Assembly (NCBI GenBank): GCA_016285055.1
Contig: JAEEPZ010000009.1
Location: 1-64,000 of the forward strand
Reading direction: 5' to 3'
DNA from: Prevotella sp.
GTDB taxonomy: Bacteria; Bacteroidota; Bacteroidia; Bacteroidales; Bacteroidaceae
Length of the DNA stretch: 64,000 nucleotides
Shown here: positions 39,555 through 47,837 of the stretch, one piece after another
Numbering within the stretch: the first letter of the stretch is position 1
Layout of the letters: every line of letters begins with the position of its first letter
Position numbers and translations under genes: made by a program
The notes under the pieces: model-generated
What the model was told of the DNA's origin: nothing
Database searches by the model: none
The model's input: the letters and a program-made list of their open reading frames with translations, nothing else

Positions 39555-40652
39555 TCAGGTAAATTCTTCGCCGTAGCGGATGCCCACCTCGTTCACATAT
39601 TTGCGGATGAGCGAGGAGGAGTCGCTTTTCTTGCAGATGAGCAGCACATCGCCCTGCTCGGCCACGATATAACCGTCGAGGCCGTTGATGACACCGATGT
39701 GTCCTTTGGGCAGCTTGATGATGTTGTTGCGGCAGTTCTCCATCAGCACCTCAGAGTCGATGATGACGTTGTCACCCTCCTTACGTTGGCGGAACTCGTA
39801 GATGGAATGCCATGTACCGATGTCGGCCCAGCCGAAGTTGCAGCACATGACGTATGCGTTGCTCGACATCTCCAGTGCGACTTTGTCCATCGACAGATTG
39901 GGATAGGCGGGAAAATGCTGCTGTACATAGCTCATCTCTTCGTCGATGGAAGACATCTCTTTGATAGGCGCCAGACGGGAGCTGATGTCCTGTATGGTTT
40001 CAATGAAGAACTTGCGCAGATAGTTGACGTTGGCCAGGAACATGCCAGTGTTCCAGAGGAACTCGCCACTGTCCATAAACAAACGCGCAAATTCGCGCTC
40101 AGGCTTCTCCGTAAACGACTTCACCTTCGTGATGCCCTCGGTCAGCGAGGCCTCGCCCATCTGTATGTAGCCATAACCTGGCTCAGGCCTCGAAGGGCGT
40201 ATGCCCATGGTGAGGATGATGTTGTTCTTAGCCACGAAGTCGAGTCCGCGGAGCACGCACTGGCAGAAGTTGTCCTCGTTGATGATGCACTGGTCGGAAG
40301 GCAAGACAATGATACGGGCATCTGCGCAAAGACGATGGATGCGCACACCGGCCCATGCCACCGACGGCGCGGTGTTGCGGTTGACGGGCTCGGCCAGAAT
40401 GTTCTCCTCGGGCAGCTCGGGCAGCTGTTGCCGTATCAGTTTGTAATAGCGGCGGCGCGTGGTGATAAAGATGTTTTCTTCGGGGATGATGCGTGCCATG
40501 CGGTCGTACGTGGACTGCAAGAGCGTGCGTCCCGTTCCGAAGAAATCAATAAACTGTTTGGGATGTGCCTTGCGGCTGCTGGGCCAAAGGCGGCGTCCGT
40601 GGCCACCTGCCAAGATGACACAATAATTATTCTGTAGCTTTTCTGTATCCAT
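39555..40652 (-). CDS. manC: Mannose-1-phosphate guanylyltransferase
   Basis: Makes GDP-mannose from mannose 1-phosphate and GTP for surface glycans; 365 aa, the length of the stand-alone transferase without an isomerase domain. Signature LAGGHGRRLWPSSR...PKQF (residues 14-34), EPVNRNTAPSVAWAG, VLPSDQ, GYGYIQMG, FTEKPE, FLWNTGMF and FGWADIGTWHS are all present. An ATG start, with a possible -7 element 56 bp upstream. Convergent with the M16 gene. No other GDP-sugar gene is adjacent. Confidence 0.93.
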   Translation of the reverse strand: MDTEKLQNNYCVILAGGHGRRLWPSSRKAHPKQFIDFFGTGRTLLQSTYDRMARIIPEENIFITTRRRYYKLIRQQLPELPEENILAEPVNRNTAPSVAWAGVRIHRLCADARIIVLPSDQCIINEDNFCQCVLRGLDFVAKNNIILTMGIRPSRPEPGYGYIQMGEASLTEGITKVKSFTEKPEREFARLFMDSGEFLWNTGMFLANVNYLRKFFIETIQDISSRLAPIKEMSSIDEEMSYVQQHFPAYPNLSMDKVALEMSSNAYVMCCNFGWADIGTWHSIYEFRQRKEGDNVIIDSEVLMENCRNNIIKLPKGHIGVINGLDGYIVAEQGDVLLICKKSDSSSLIRKYVNEVGIRYGEEFT

Positions 40653-40707
40653 TAAGAGTTAGTATTGGTAAATATGGGGCTAAGTTAGGGAAAAAAACAC
40701 ATACCGC

Positions 40708-40715
40708 CAAAAATA
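40708..40715 (-). promoter_or_regulatory. Possible -7 element of manC
   Basis: TATTTTTG on the minus strand fits TAnnTTTG and lies 55 bp before the ATG. No convincing -33, and the region is AT-rich, so this is weak. Confidence 0.3.
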
Positions 40716-40726
40716 TTAAGCATTTT

Positions 40727-40757
40727 TTTGAAAAAAACAGCGATATACGTAACTTTG
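40727..40757 (+). promoter_or_regulatory. Well-formed + strand promoter with no + strand gene behind it
   Basis: TTTG at 40727-40730 and TAACTTTG at 40750-40757 with a 19-bp spacer form a near-consensus promoter. Both flanking genes are on the minus strand, so its RNA would run antisense into the 3' end of the AraC-type regulator gene from 40841. Confidence 0.5.
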
Positions 40758-40840
40758 TACTACATTTTGACAACAACAGACAACTGGGTAAGAGTTATTG
40801 CGTAACTTGAATCACTTGATAGAAACGCGGGATGATGTCT

Positions 40841-42100
40841 TCATGTGCCGGCCTTTTGCTTCTCGGCCATGTATTCGCTGGGTGTCAGACCGTAGACGTG
40901 CTTGAAGGTGGTGGAGAAGGAGGCGGCGTTGGAGAAGCCGCAGGCATAGACCACCTCGGTGATGTTCATGTCGCCGGCGGCCAGGAGGCGGGTAGCCCGC
41001 TCCATGCGTAGCTGGCGGATGAAGTCGTGAGGCGTCTGTCCTACGATTTCCTTCATCTTGCGGTGCAGGTGCACACGGCTCATGCCCACCTCGTCGGCTA
41101 TCTTGTCTACGCTGAGGTTTGAGTCCGTCAGGTTCTTGTAGATGGTGTCCATGATGCGTTCCATCAGCTTTTCATTGGCCGACTTCTTCTTGTTGAGCTC
41201 TGGCGCCTCGTGCTTCTCCACCCTGCGCTGCTGCTCGTAGTTGAGCTGCATCTGCCGGCGCCCTTTCAGCAGGTTGTTGACGCTGTATGTGATGACGCCG
41301 GTCTCTGCCGACGCGGCTATGCACATGTCGGCGCCCTGTTGCAGGGCTTGCAGTCGTTGTGTTTCGTCGTCGGTGATGAGGATGACGGGTATGAGGCTGG
41401 TCTGCGGGTTGCTTCTCAGTCGGCTGCACATGGTGATGCCGTCCATGGTGTCCATCTGTGCTTCTGCCACGATGGCATTGGCGCCGTTGCGGTATGCCTC
41501 GGCCAGCACTTGCCAGCCGTTGCTGCACTTGCGGATGCTGTAGTCGTGGTGAAGCATCGCGTTCAGCCGCTGCCCGATGGCTTCATCCTGAGTGGCCAGT
41601 ATGAGGACTGGGCGCTTGCTGAGCTGTGGTGGGGCGGGTTTTGTAGGTGTTGTAGGTGATGTAGGTGGGGTAGGTGTTGTAGGTGGGGTAGGTGTTGTAG
41701 GTGATGTAGGTATTGTAGGTGAAGTAGGTTCTAATACATTATTATTAATATATAAGGCGTCTGGCTGCAGCTGTTGTATGAGGTTCGACAGCAGCTCGGC
41801 ATCGGCGAGCATGGTGGCGCAGGTGTCGTGCTGGTGGGGTGGGGCATCGTCTTGCATCAGCTCGTTCAACATCTTGATGAGTCGAGCTATGGTGTCTGTG
41901 GCCTGCTGACCGATGACTGCACAGTAGCTCAGCTTGTCCTCCTGTTCTTTCACCAGTCGTTCGTAGTTCTGGAGCAGCAGTTGCAGTTCTTCTTCCCTGT
42001 CTAATTGCTGTCGCGAGTTACGGTTTCCGAACAGTCCGTCGATGAATCGTCGGCCCGACCATTTTGTTTTTGTTGCATTTTTTTTTTGCTGTGTTTCCAT
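40841..42100 (-). CDS. AraC-type regulator with degenerate receiver domain (PUL regulator)
   Basis: Cytoplasmic regulator of 419 aa. Coiled-coil N-terminal half (about residues 28-110, REEELQLLLQNYERLVKEQE), a Pro-Thr linker of repeated PTx triplets (about 128-160), a receiver-like domain (about 167-285), and a C-terminal AraC helix-turn-helix pair (about 310-415, LSVDKIADEVGMSRVHLHRK and ITEVVYACGFSNAASFSTTF). In the receiver the phosphoacceptor Asp is replaced (IVAEAQMDTMDG, Glu for Asp) and the conserved Lys is missing. It resembles the C-terminal part of hybrid two-component PUL regulators without sensor or kinase. It is divergent from the SusC operon, which it probably controls. ATG 42100 is chosen; an open TTG at 42121 precedes it. 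Confidence 0.85.
   Translation of the reverse strand: METQQKKNATKTKWSGRRFIDGLFGNRNSRQQLDREEELQLLLQNYERLVKEQEDKLSYCAVIGQQATDTIARLIKMLNELMQDDAPPHQHDTCATMLADAELLSNLIQQLQPDALYINNNVLEPTSPTIPTSPTTPTPPTTPTPPTSPTTPTKPAPPQLSKRPVLILATQDEAIGQRLNAMLHHDYSIRKCSNGWQVLAEAYRNGANAIVAEAQMDTMDGITMCSRLRSNPQTSLIPVILITDDETQRLQALQQGADMCIAASAETGVITYSVNNLLKGRRQMQLNYEQQRRVEKHEAPELNKKKSANEKLMERIMDTIYKNLTDSNLSVDKIADEVGMSRVHLHRKMKEIVGQTPHDFIRQLRMERATRLLAAGDMNITEVVYACGFSNAASFSTTFKHVYGLTPSEYMAEKQKAGT
41640..41732 (-). repeat. Coding 9-bp minisatellite (CCTACANNN), about 10 copies
   Basis: On the coding strand, units CCTACAACA, CCTACATCA and CCTACCCC-type variants encode the Pro-Thr-x linker. The unit length equals three codons, so copy-number change keeps the frame and alters only linker length. 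Confidence 0.9.
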
Positions 42101-42108
42101 TTCGCGTG

Positions 42109-42116
42109 CAAAGATA
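42109..42116 (-). promoter_or_regulatory. -7 element of the AraC-type regulator
   Basis: TATCTTTG on the minus strand, 8 bp before ATG 42100; a short leader or an alternative start would follow. Confidence 0.45.
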
Positions 42117-42198
42117 CACAATATTATTGTATCTTTTTGTTATTTTACGGTCTTTTTTGTGAAAAATGTTACATCGTGTAAAGAGTGAGATATAATTT

Positions 42199-42232
42199 TT
42201 GATATTTACTGTTAATAATGTTTGTATCTTTG
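42199..42232 (+). promoter_or_regulatory. Promoter of the PUL (susC) operon
   Basis: TATCTTTG at 42225-42232 with TTG at 42199-42201 (23-bp spacer, slightly long, which fits an activator-dependent promoter). The start codon of susC is 261 bp further on, giving an unusually long leader. Confidence 0.6.
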
Positions 42233-42278
42233 CAAAAGTTTTTCAGGTTAGTTACAGATAGTTAGTAGTTCGTTTAGG

Positions 42279-42321
42279 CGGTATCGCTCGTTTTGAGCGC
42301 AAGAGAGCGATGCCGTTTTTT
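42279..42321 (+). terminator. Terminator-like hairpin with alternative pairing in the susC leader (attenuator or small RNA end)
   Basis: An 11-bp stem (CGGTATCGCTC with GAGCGATGCCG, one G-T pair), a 15-nt loop and six T. The segment CGCTC (42285-42289) can instead pair with GAGCG in the loop (42295-42299), which would disrupt the terminator. It lies about 45 nt after the promoter and 173 bp before susC, so an 80-90 nt terminated RNA is predicted. The rest of the 42101-42493 gap shows no gene. Confidence 0.7.
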
Positions 42322-42493
42322 CAACTATTCTTTCTTTGCTTTTTCCTGAAAGATACTGAAAGACTGTGTAAGCCTTCAAGAACTGACAGACGCGACTAAA
42401 GGAACAGAAACCATAGTAACCGATGTAAAGTTGACAATAAAATAAATAATGTATACGGCTAACAATTATTATTATGAATCTAAATCAGAAAAG

Positions 42494-45400
42494 ATGAAAC
42501 AGCTAAGAAGTCTCTTTAAACGAGTTGTGCCTTTCCTGCTTCTGATGATGCTCCCGCTGGCTTCGCTTGCGCAGGGCACCATTGAGGTTTCTGGTACAGT
42601 GAAAGATGCTGGGGATGAACCTCTCATCGGCGTATCGGTTGTTTTGAAGGGCAATGCCGGACAGGGCGTGGTGACCGACTTTGACGGCCACTACCGTCTG
42701 AAGGTGCCGTCAGATAAGTCTACTCTGGTCTTCACCTATGTTGGCATGGTTCCTAAGGAGGTGACTGTAGGCGGCCGTCGTGTCATCAATGTGACCCTTG
42801 TTGAGGACGACAAGACCCTCAACGAGGTTGTCGTGGTGGGCTATGGCCAGCAGAAGAAAGCCTCTGTGGTGGGAGCCATCACCCAGACCACTGGCGAGGT
42901 GCTGGAGCGTGCCGCAGGTATCGGCAGTGTGAGTGCCGCCCTCACGGGTAACCTTCCCGGTGTGGCCACCATTGCTTCTTCCGGTCAGCCGGGTGAGGAA
43001 GATCCGCGTATCTATATCCGTGGTGCTGCCGCCTGGAACCAGGATGCCCAGCCGCTGATTCTCGTCGACGGTGTCAAGCGTGAGATCAAGTCGGTGGACA
43101 TCACCTCTGTGGCTACCGTCTCTGTGCTGAAGGACGCATCTGCCACTGCCGTCTACGGTGTGGAGGGTGCTAACGGCGTTATCCTGATTACCACGAAGCG
43201 CGGTGTCGAGGGCAAGGCCAGAATTGACGTAGGTTTCAATGCCACATTGAAGGCTGTGTCAAAACTGCCCCGCAAGTATGACTCCTACGACGGCTATATG
43301 CTCCGCAATCAGGTCATTGAGCATGAGCTTGCCAAAGCCCCAGACGCTTCATGGACCTACTATCGTCCGCAGACCTTCATCAATCTCTTCCGCAATCAGG
43401 ACTATACCGTCAAGCCTCACTATAATTCCGAAGGAGGCTACTTGGGCGATTACAGCCAGGCCGAGCGCTATCCGAATATTGACTGGCAGGAAGAGATGTT
43501 TAAAAATACCGCTCTGTCATACAATACGAACCTCAGTTTCTCTGGCGGTACACAGGCAGTGAAGTATTACGTTTCGTTCGACTTCCAGAACGAGGGCGAC
43601 ATGACCAGGATATGGGATAACAACCAGGGCTATGAAGGTGGTTACAGCTACAACCGTCTGAATGTGCGCTCCAACCTTGACTTCCAGATAACGAAGACCA
43701 CCTTGTTTAAGGTGAATCTGGCAGGCTCGAATGCTCAGCAGAAGACGCCGCGCTACTATTATGGCAACAGTGGCGAGTTCTTCCAGCAGCAGAACTGGGC
43801 CGGTGCCTATCGCATGCCACCCAACGTCTTCCCTGTGAAGTTTTCTAATGGCGCATGGGGATACTCCCGACTGGCAGCCTCCAACATGGCCAACTCGCCT
43901 ATGAATGTGGCCACGGCCGGTTACGAGTTAGGTACTATCACCCGCATCTTCACCGACTTCTCACTTGAACAGAAGCTCGATTTCATCACCAAGGGCCTTG
44001 TTGCCCGTGGCACCATCTCATGGGACAACCAGTTCAATGAGGGCAGCCGTGGTATTAACGCTGCCGGCGGCGGTCACGTCAATAACACTGCCTACATCCT
44101 TCCTGAGGATGGTGAGCTTCTTTTCGAGAACGACATCTATACCACAACAGGTTTCGACTTCTATGAGAAACGTGACTGGTCGACTCAGGCCGGTAGCGTC
44201 AGTTATACGGGCCGTGCCACTGAAATGTCGGCCCAGCTGTTCTGGAACCGTCAGTTTGGCGACCACAACGTCAGCTTGATGGGTAACTGGAAGCGTCGTA
44301 TCAATGCCGGCAATGCTGACCTTGAGAACCGTCGTGAGGACTGGGTGTTCCGTACCACCTACGACTATAAGAGCCGCTATTTTGCTGAGTTCAACGGAGC
44401 TTACAACGGCTCCCAGAAGTTCTCGCCCGACAACCGCTTCGCCTTCTTCTGCTCTGGCGCTGTAGGCTGGATGCTCTCAGAAGAGAAATTCATGAAATGG
44501 TTCAAGGATAAGCGCATTATTGACATGTTCAAGATTCGTGGCTCCTTCGGCGAAATCGGTGATGACAGCGCCGGCGACCGCTTTGCTTACCTCACGGGTT
44601 GGGAAGTCATCGGTCCTTACCAGATGGGCCTTGACCGTTCTAACAGCCCGTTCACCGGATACAAGGAAGCCAGCATTGCCATGCCTGACCTGCGTTGGGC
44701 CACCGTGCAGAAGAAGAACCTCGGCTTTGACTATGCATTCCTCGGCGGTATGCTTGCAGGCAGTTTCGACTGGTTCCGCGACGACCGTTATGACATCTTT
44801 ATCTATGGTTCCGACCGTTCAGTGCCTTCCTACTATGGTGCAGCCAAGACGCCTGACGTCAACAAAGGTAAGATTAAGAACACTGGTTTCGAAGTCGACC
44901 TCCGTTTCAACAAAGTGCTGAGAAACGGTATGCGCTTCTGGGTGAACGCCAACTACACCTATGCACACAACGTCATCAAACTGAAGGATGACCCCGAGCT
45001 GATACCCAGCTACCGCAAGGCACAGGGCTATTCTCAGGGACAGTACCACTCATTCATTGACAATGGCTTTATCAACACCTACGACGAGCTCTACAGTGCG
45101 CCTGCCTTCCAGAGCAACGACGACCAGGTGCTCATCGGCGACCACTATATCGTTGACTTCAACGGTGACGGCTTTATTGACCAGACCAACGACCAGGCTC
45201 CTTACGGCTACACCGGCAACCCGGAGCACACCTACAACGCCACCATCGGATGGGAGTGGAAAGGCTTCTCCTGCTTTGCACAGCTCTATGGCGTAACAGG
45301 TGTCACACGTGACGTCACGCTGACTTCTTTCCCCGAACAGCTGCTCACTGTATATGACACCGGTACGTGGTGGAGTCCCGGCAGAGGAGGCGCTGAAGTC

Positions 45401-45688
45401 GTTGTGCCGCGCTTCAACACCCAGGCTACTAATGGCAACAACGGTACGCAGTTCCTCTTCGACGGCTCTTATTTCCGACTGAAGAACGTGGAAGTGGCTT
45501 ACACTTGGACGAAAGGCTGGATTAAGAAACTGGGGTTCACAAGCCTGAAGATCTACCTCAACGGCAACAACCTCTTCCTCATCACGAAGATGCCTGACGA
45601 CCGTGAGAGTAACTACGGATGGAGTGGTGCTGGCGGTGCTTACCCCACAGTCAGACGTTATAACTTCGGATTTAAGCTCTACATCTAA
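42494..45688 (+). CDS. SusC/RagA family TonB-dependent glycan transporter (first pair)
   Basis: Outer-membrane importer of oligosaccharides, 1064 aa. Signal peptide MKQLRSLFKRVVPFLLLMML..., a carboxypeptidase-regulatory-like domain (about 28-105, IEVSGTVKDAGDEPLIGVSV), TonB box region NEVVVVGYGQQKK, plug domain (PLILVDGVKREIKSVDITSV...AVYGVEGANGVILITTKRG) and a 22-strand-type barrel ending YNFGFKLYI. An ATG at 42449 is open, but ATG 42494 gives a proper signal peptide. First gene of a susC-susD-susC-susD operon. It would pair with the SusD lipoprotein 53 bp downstream. Confidence 0.95.
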   Translation: MKQLRSLFKRVVPFLLLMMLPLASLAQGTIEVSGTVKDAGDEPLIGVSVVLKGNAGQGVVTDFDGHYRLKVPSDKSTLVFTYVGMVPKEVTVGGRRVINVTLVEDDKTLNEVVVVGYGQQKKASVVGAITQTTGEVLERAAGIGSVSAALTGNLPGVATIASSGQPGEEDPRIYIRGAAAWNQDAQPLILVDGVKREIKSVDITSVATVSVLKDASATAVYGVEGANGVILITTKRGVEGKARIDVGFNATLKAVSKLPRKYDSYDGYMLRNQVIEHELAKAPDASWTYYRPQTFINLFRNQDYTVKPHYNSEGGYLGDYSQAERYPNIDWQEEMFKNTALSYNTNLSFSGGTQAVKYYVSFDFQNEGDMTRIWDNNQGYEGGYSYNRLNVRSNLDFQITKTTLFKVNLAGSNAQQKTPRYYYGNSGEFFQQQNWAGAYRMPPNVFPVKFSNGAWGYSRLAASNMANSPMNVATAGYELGTITRIFTDFSLEQKLDFITKGLVARGTISWDNQFNEGSRGINAAGGGHVNNTAYILPEDGELLFENDIYTTTGFDFYEKRDWSTQAGSVSYTGRATEMSAQLFWNRQFGDHNVSLMGNWKRRINAGNADLENRREDWVFRTTYDYKSRYFAEFNGAYNGSQKFSPDNRFAFFCSGAVGWMLSEEKFMKWFKDKRIIDMFKIRGSFGEIGDDSAGDRFAYLTGWEVIGPYQMGLDRSNSPFTGYKEASIAMPDLRWATVQKKNLGFDYAFLGGMLAGSFDWFRDDRYDIFIYGSDRSVPSYYGAAKTPDVNKGKIKNTGFEVDLRFNKVLRNGMRFWVNANYTYAHNVIKLKDDPELIPSYRKAQGYSQGQYHSFIDNGFINTYDELYSAPAFQSNDDQVLIGDHYIVDFNGDGFIDQTNDQAPYGYTGNPEHTYNATIGWEWKGFSCFAQLYGVTGVTRDVTLTSFPEQLLTVYDTGTWWSPGRGGAEVVVPRFNTQATNGNNGTQFLFDGSYFRLKNVEVAYTWTKGWIKKLGFTSLKIYLNGNNLFLITKMPDDRESNYGWSGAGGAYPTVRRYNFGFKLYI

Positions 45689-45713
45689 AGTGAAAAGTGA
45701 ATAGTGAAAAGTG
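45689..45713 (+). repeat. AGTGAAAAGTGA simple repeat
   Basis: AGTGAAAAGTGAATAGTGAA followed by AAGTG: three tandem words starting at the last base of susC's stop region and filling the first half of the gap to susD. Confidence 0.8.
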
Positions 45714-45741
45714 TAAAATTTGCTACCGCTATTAAAGAGAA

Positions 45742-47784
45742 ATGATTATGAAATACTATAAGATGACAAAATCCCTTTTGTGTGGTTCGCTGCTCCTCTT
45801 GGCAGGCGGTGCTTCCTTCACTGCTTGCACCGAATGGCTCGACAAAGACCCTGAGTCCATTGTAGCAGAGGATGAGGCCTTCAAGAACTACCGCAACTTC
45901 CAGGGATATATTGAGGAAATCTATAACCTGATTCCTGACAAGGAGAAAGTGAACTATTGCTCCGGATGGAATATCGGCGATGATGCTGTACACAACCCTG
46001 AGGGCTATGCACACATCGACCATCAGGTCGACCTGGGTAACTATCGTGACATTTGGGATGATAAAACTCCTAAGCAGTTCTGGCTCAACGGCGACCGCTA
46101 CTCACTCTGGAACAGCTCATGGTACTGCATCCGTAAGTGCAACATGGGCATTGAGAATATCAAGTCGCTCGTTGGCACCGACGAAGAGCGCAATCTGCTG
46201 CTCGGACAGCTCTACTTCTTGCGTGCATGGTGGCACTTTGAGCTGATGTGCTACTTTGGAGGTCTCCCATACATTGACAAAGCATTCGAGGCCAGTAATA
46301 TTCCTGAGCTTCCCCGTCTTTCTTTCCAGGAGTGTGCCGACCGTTGTGCCGAAGACTTCAAGATGGCCTACGACCTGCTTCCTGTCGACCCGCTGGGTTG
46401 GGATGAGACCCTGGCCGGTATGCAGACTATAGGCAAGAACGACCTGCGTGCCAACAAGTTCATGGCGCTCTGCTACCTTGGCAAGTGCTATCTGTGGGCC
46501 GCCTCACCGCTCATGAAGGAATTTGAGAAAGCCAAGAATGGCGGCGTTGTACAGGTTTTGGGTGCCAGTGCCAACGGCAAGACCTACGATTACGACATTG
46601 AATACTGTAAGTTGGCTGCAAAGGCTCTGGGCCAGGCTCTTGACATGGTCAAGCGGGGAACAGTGTCCTACAAACTTGCCGAGTTCAAGTATTCCAACAT
46701 CTACGACCATGAGAGCGATGAGAAAGCAGAGACCTGCTATTCCGACATCTTCTATACCATCAAAAAGAATTGGCAGGTGCCGGGTTCTACAGAGGCCATC
46801 TTCCGTGGCATTTGCTCGGGTCTGAATACCGCCAACTGGAACCACGCCAAGATTTTCGGCCCGAAGGTGGCAGGCCTTGTGGCTCATGATAAAATCATCC
46901 ACCATCCCACGGCCAACCTCATCGACCAGTACGGTATGGCCAACGGACAGCCCATCTATTTCGTGGAGAATGGCGTTCTGGTGCTGAATCCCGAATCAGG
47001 CTGGGATCCCGAGCATCCCTACAAGAACCGCGACCCACGATTCTATCACGACATCGTGTTCGACGGATTCCACTATGTGCTCAGCACCGACGCCTTGAGC
47101 TCTGAGCAGAAGAAGTATGAGTATTGCTCTCTTTTCACTGGTGGTGGCATGCGCGACATAGCCGATGGCAGCAGTACGGGCTACTTCATTCAGAAGCTGA
47201 CGCCTCACCAGTGTAACGAGGGTGACAAGTGGTACGACTATGAATGGGCCTTTGAGAGTTACCTCCCCTACATGCGTCTGGCTGACATCTATCTGATGTA
47301 TGCTGAAGCCATGGCTGCTATTGCCCTTGCTAACAATAATGTCAACGACTTCAAGAGCAGCAAGGACTACTGCAACTCGCTGACGGCTGTTGATGCCATC
47401 AACGCTCTCCGCGACCGCGTCAACTCTGACGATTGGCCCATGGAGCATATACCGGCCAACCTTCTTACCACTCCCAAACGCTTCATGGACGAAGTGCGCC
47501 GTGAGCGTACTGTGGAGCTTGCCTTTGAAGGATTCCGCTGGTGCGACCTGCAGCGCTGGATGCTCTTGACAGAGCCGCCCTACACCGTGAAATATTCTCA
47601 CGAGTTCGAGCGTTTGGAAGCAGATTCATGGTTTAAGGATCATGACCCGAAGGACGCAAGAGTCGGCAATTTCCACAGAGAAGAGCTGATTACCCGTCGA
47701 TTGGATTCAAAGCACTACTGGTTCCCGCTTCCTGACAAGGACATTTATCTTTATGAAGGATTCCCCCAGAATCCGGGATGGTGA
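45742..47784 (+). CDS. SusD/RagB family glycan-binding lipoprotein (first pair)
   Basis: Surface lipoprotein lid of the SusC transporter, 680 aa, long for the family (usually 500-600). Lipobox FTAC (Cys about residue 29) then TEWLDKDPES, the typical SusD start. TPR-like helices (LGQLYFLRAWWHFELMCYFG) and the C-terminal RagB/SusD signature (FMDEVRRERTVELAFEGFRW, DLQRWMLL) are present. Starts ATGATTATG; either ATG could be used. Binds the same glycan as the preceding SusC. Confidence 0.94.
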   Translation: MIMKYYKMTKSLLCGSLLLLAGGASFTACTEWLDKDPESIVAEDEAFKNYRNFQGYIEEIYNLIPDKEKVNYCSGWNIGDDAVHNPEGYAHIDHQVDLGNYRDIWDDKTPKQFWLNGDRYSLWNSSWYCIRKCNMGIENIKSLVGTDEERNLLLGQLYFLRAWWHFELMCYFGGLPYIDKAFEASNIPELPRLSFQECADRCAEDFKMAYDLLPVDPLGWDETLAGMQTIGKNDLRANKFMALCYLGKCYLWAASPLMKEFEKAKNGGVVQVLGASANGKTYDYDIEYCKLAAKALGQALDMVKRGTVSYKLAEFKYSNIYDHESDEKAETCYSDIFYTIKKNWQVPGSTEAIFRGICSGLNTANWNHAKIFGPKVAGLVAHDKIIHHPTANLIDQYGMANGQPIYFVENGVLVLNPESGWDPEHPYKNRDPRFYHDIVFDGFHYVLSTDALSSEQKKYEYCSLFTGGGMRDIADGSSTGYFIQKLTPHQCNEGDKWYDYEWAFESYLPYMRLADIYLMYAEAMAAIALANNNVNDFKSSKDYCNSLTAVDAINALRDRVNSDDWPMEHIPANLLTTPKRFMDEVRRERTVELAFEGFRWCDLQRWMLLTEPPYTVKYSHEFERLEADSWFKDHDPKDARVGNFHREELITRRLDSKHYWFPLPDKDIYLYEGFPQNPGW

Positions 47785-47787
47785 TGA

Positions 47788-47828
47788 ATAATGCATAATT
47801 CATAATTCATAATGCATAATTATAATAG
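47788..47828 (+). repeat. ATAATGCATAATTCATA simple palindromic repeat
   Basis: Words ATAATGCATAAT and ATTCATAATTCAT repeat and are partly self-complementary, filling the gap between susD and the second susC. Confidence 0.8.
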
Positions 47829-47837
47829 GATGATTTT

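Noticed and set aside
42449..42493. Upstream ATG for the first susC
   Set aside because: It would put MYTANNYYYESKSEK ahead of a normal signal peptide; ATG 42494 fits better.
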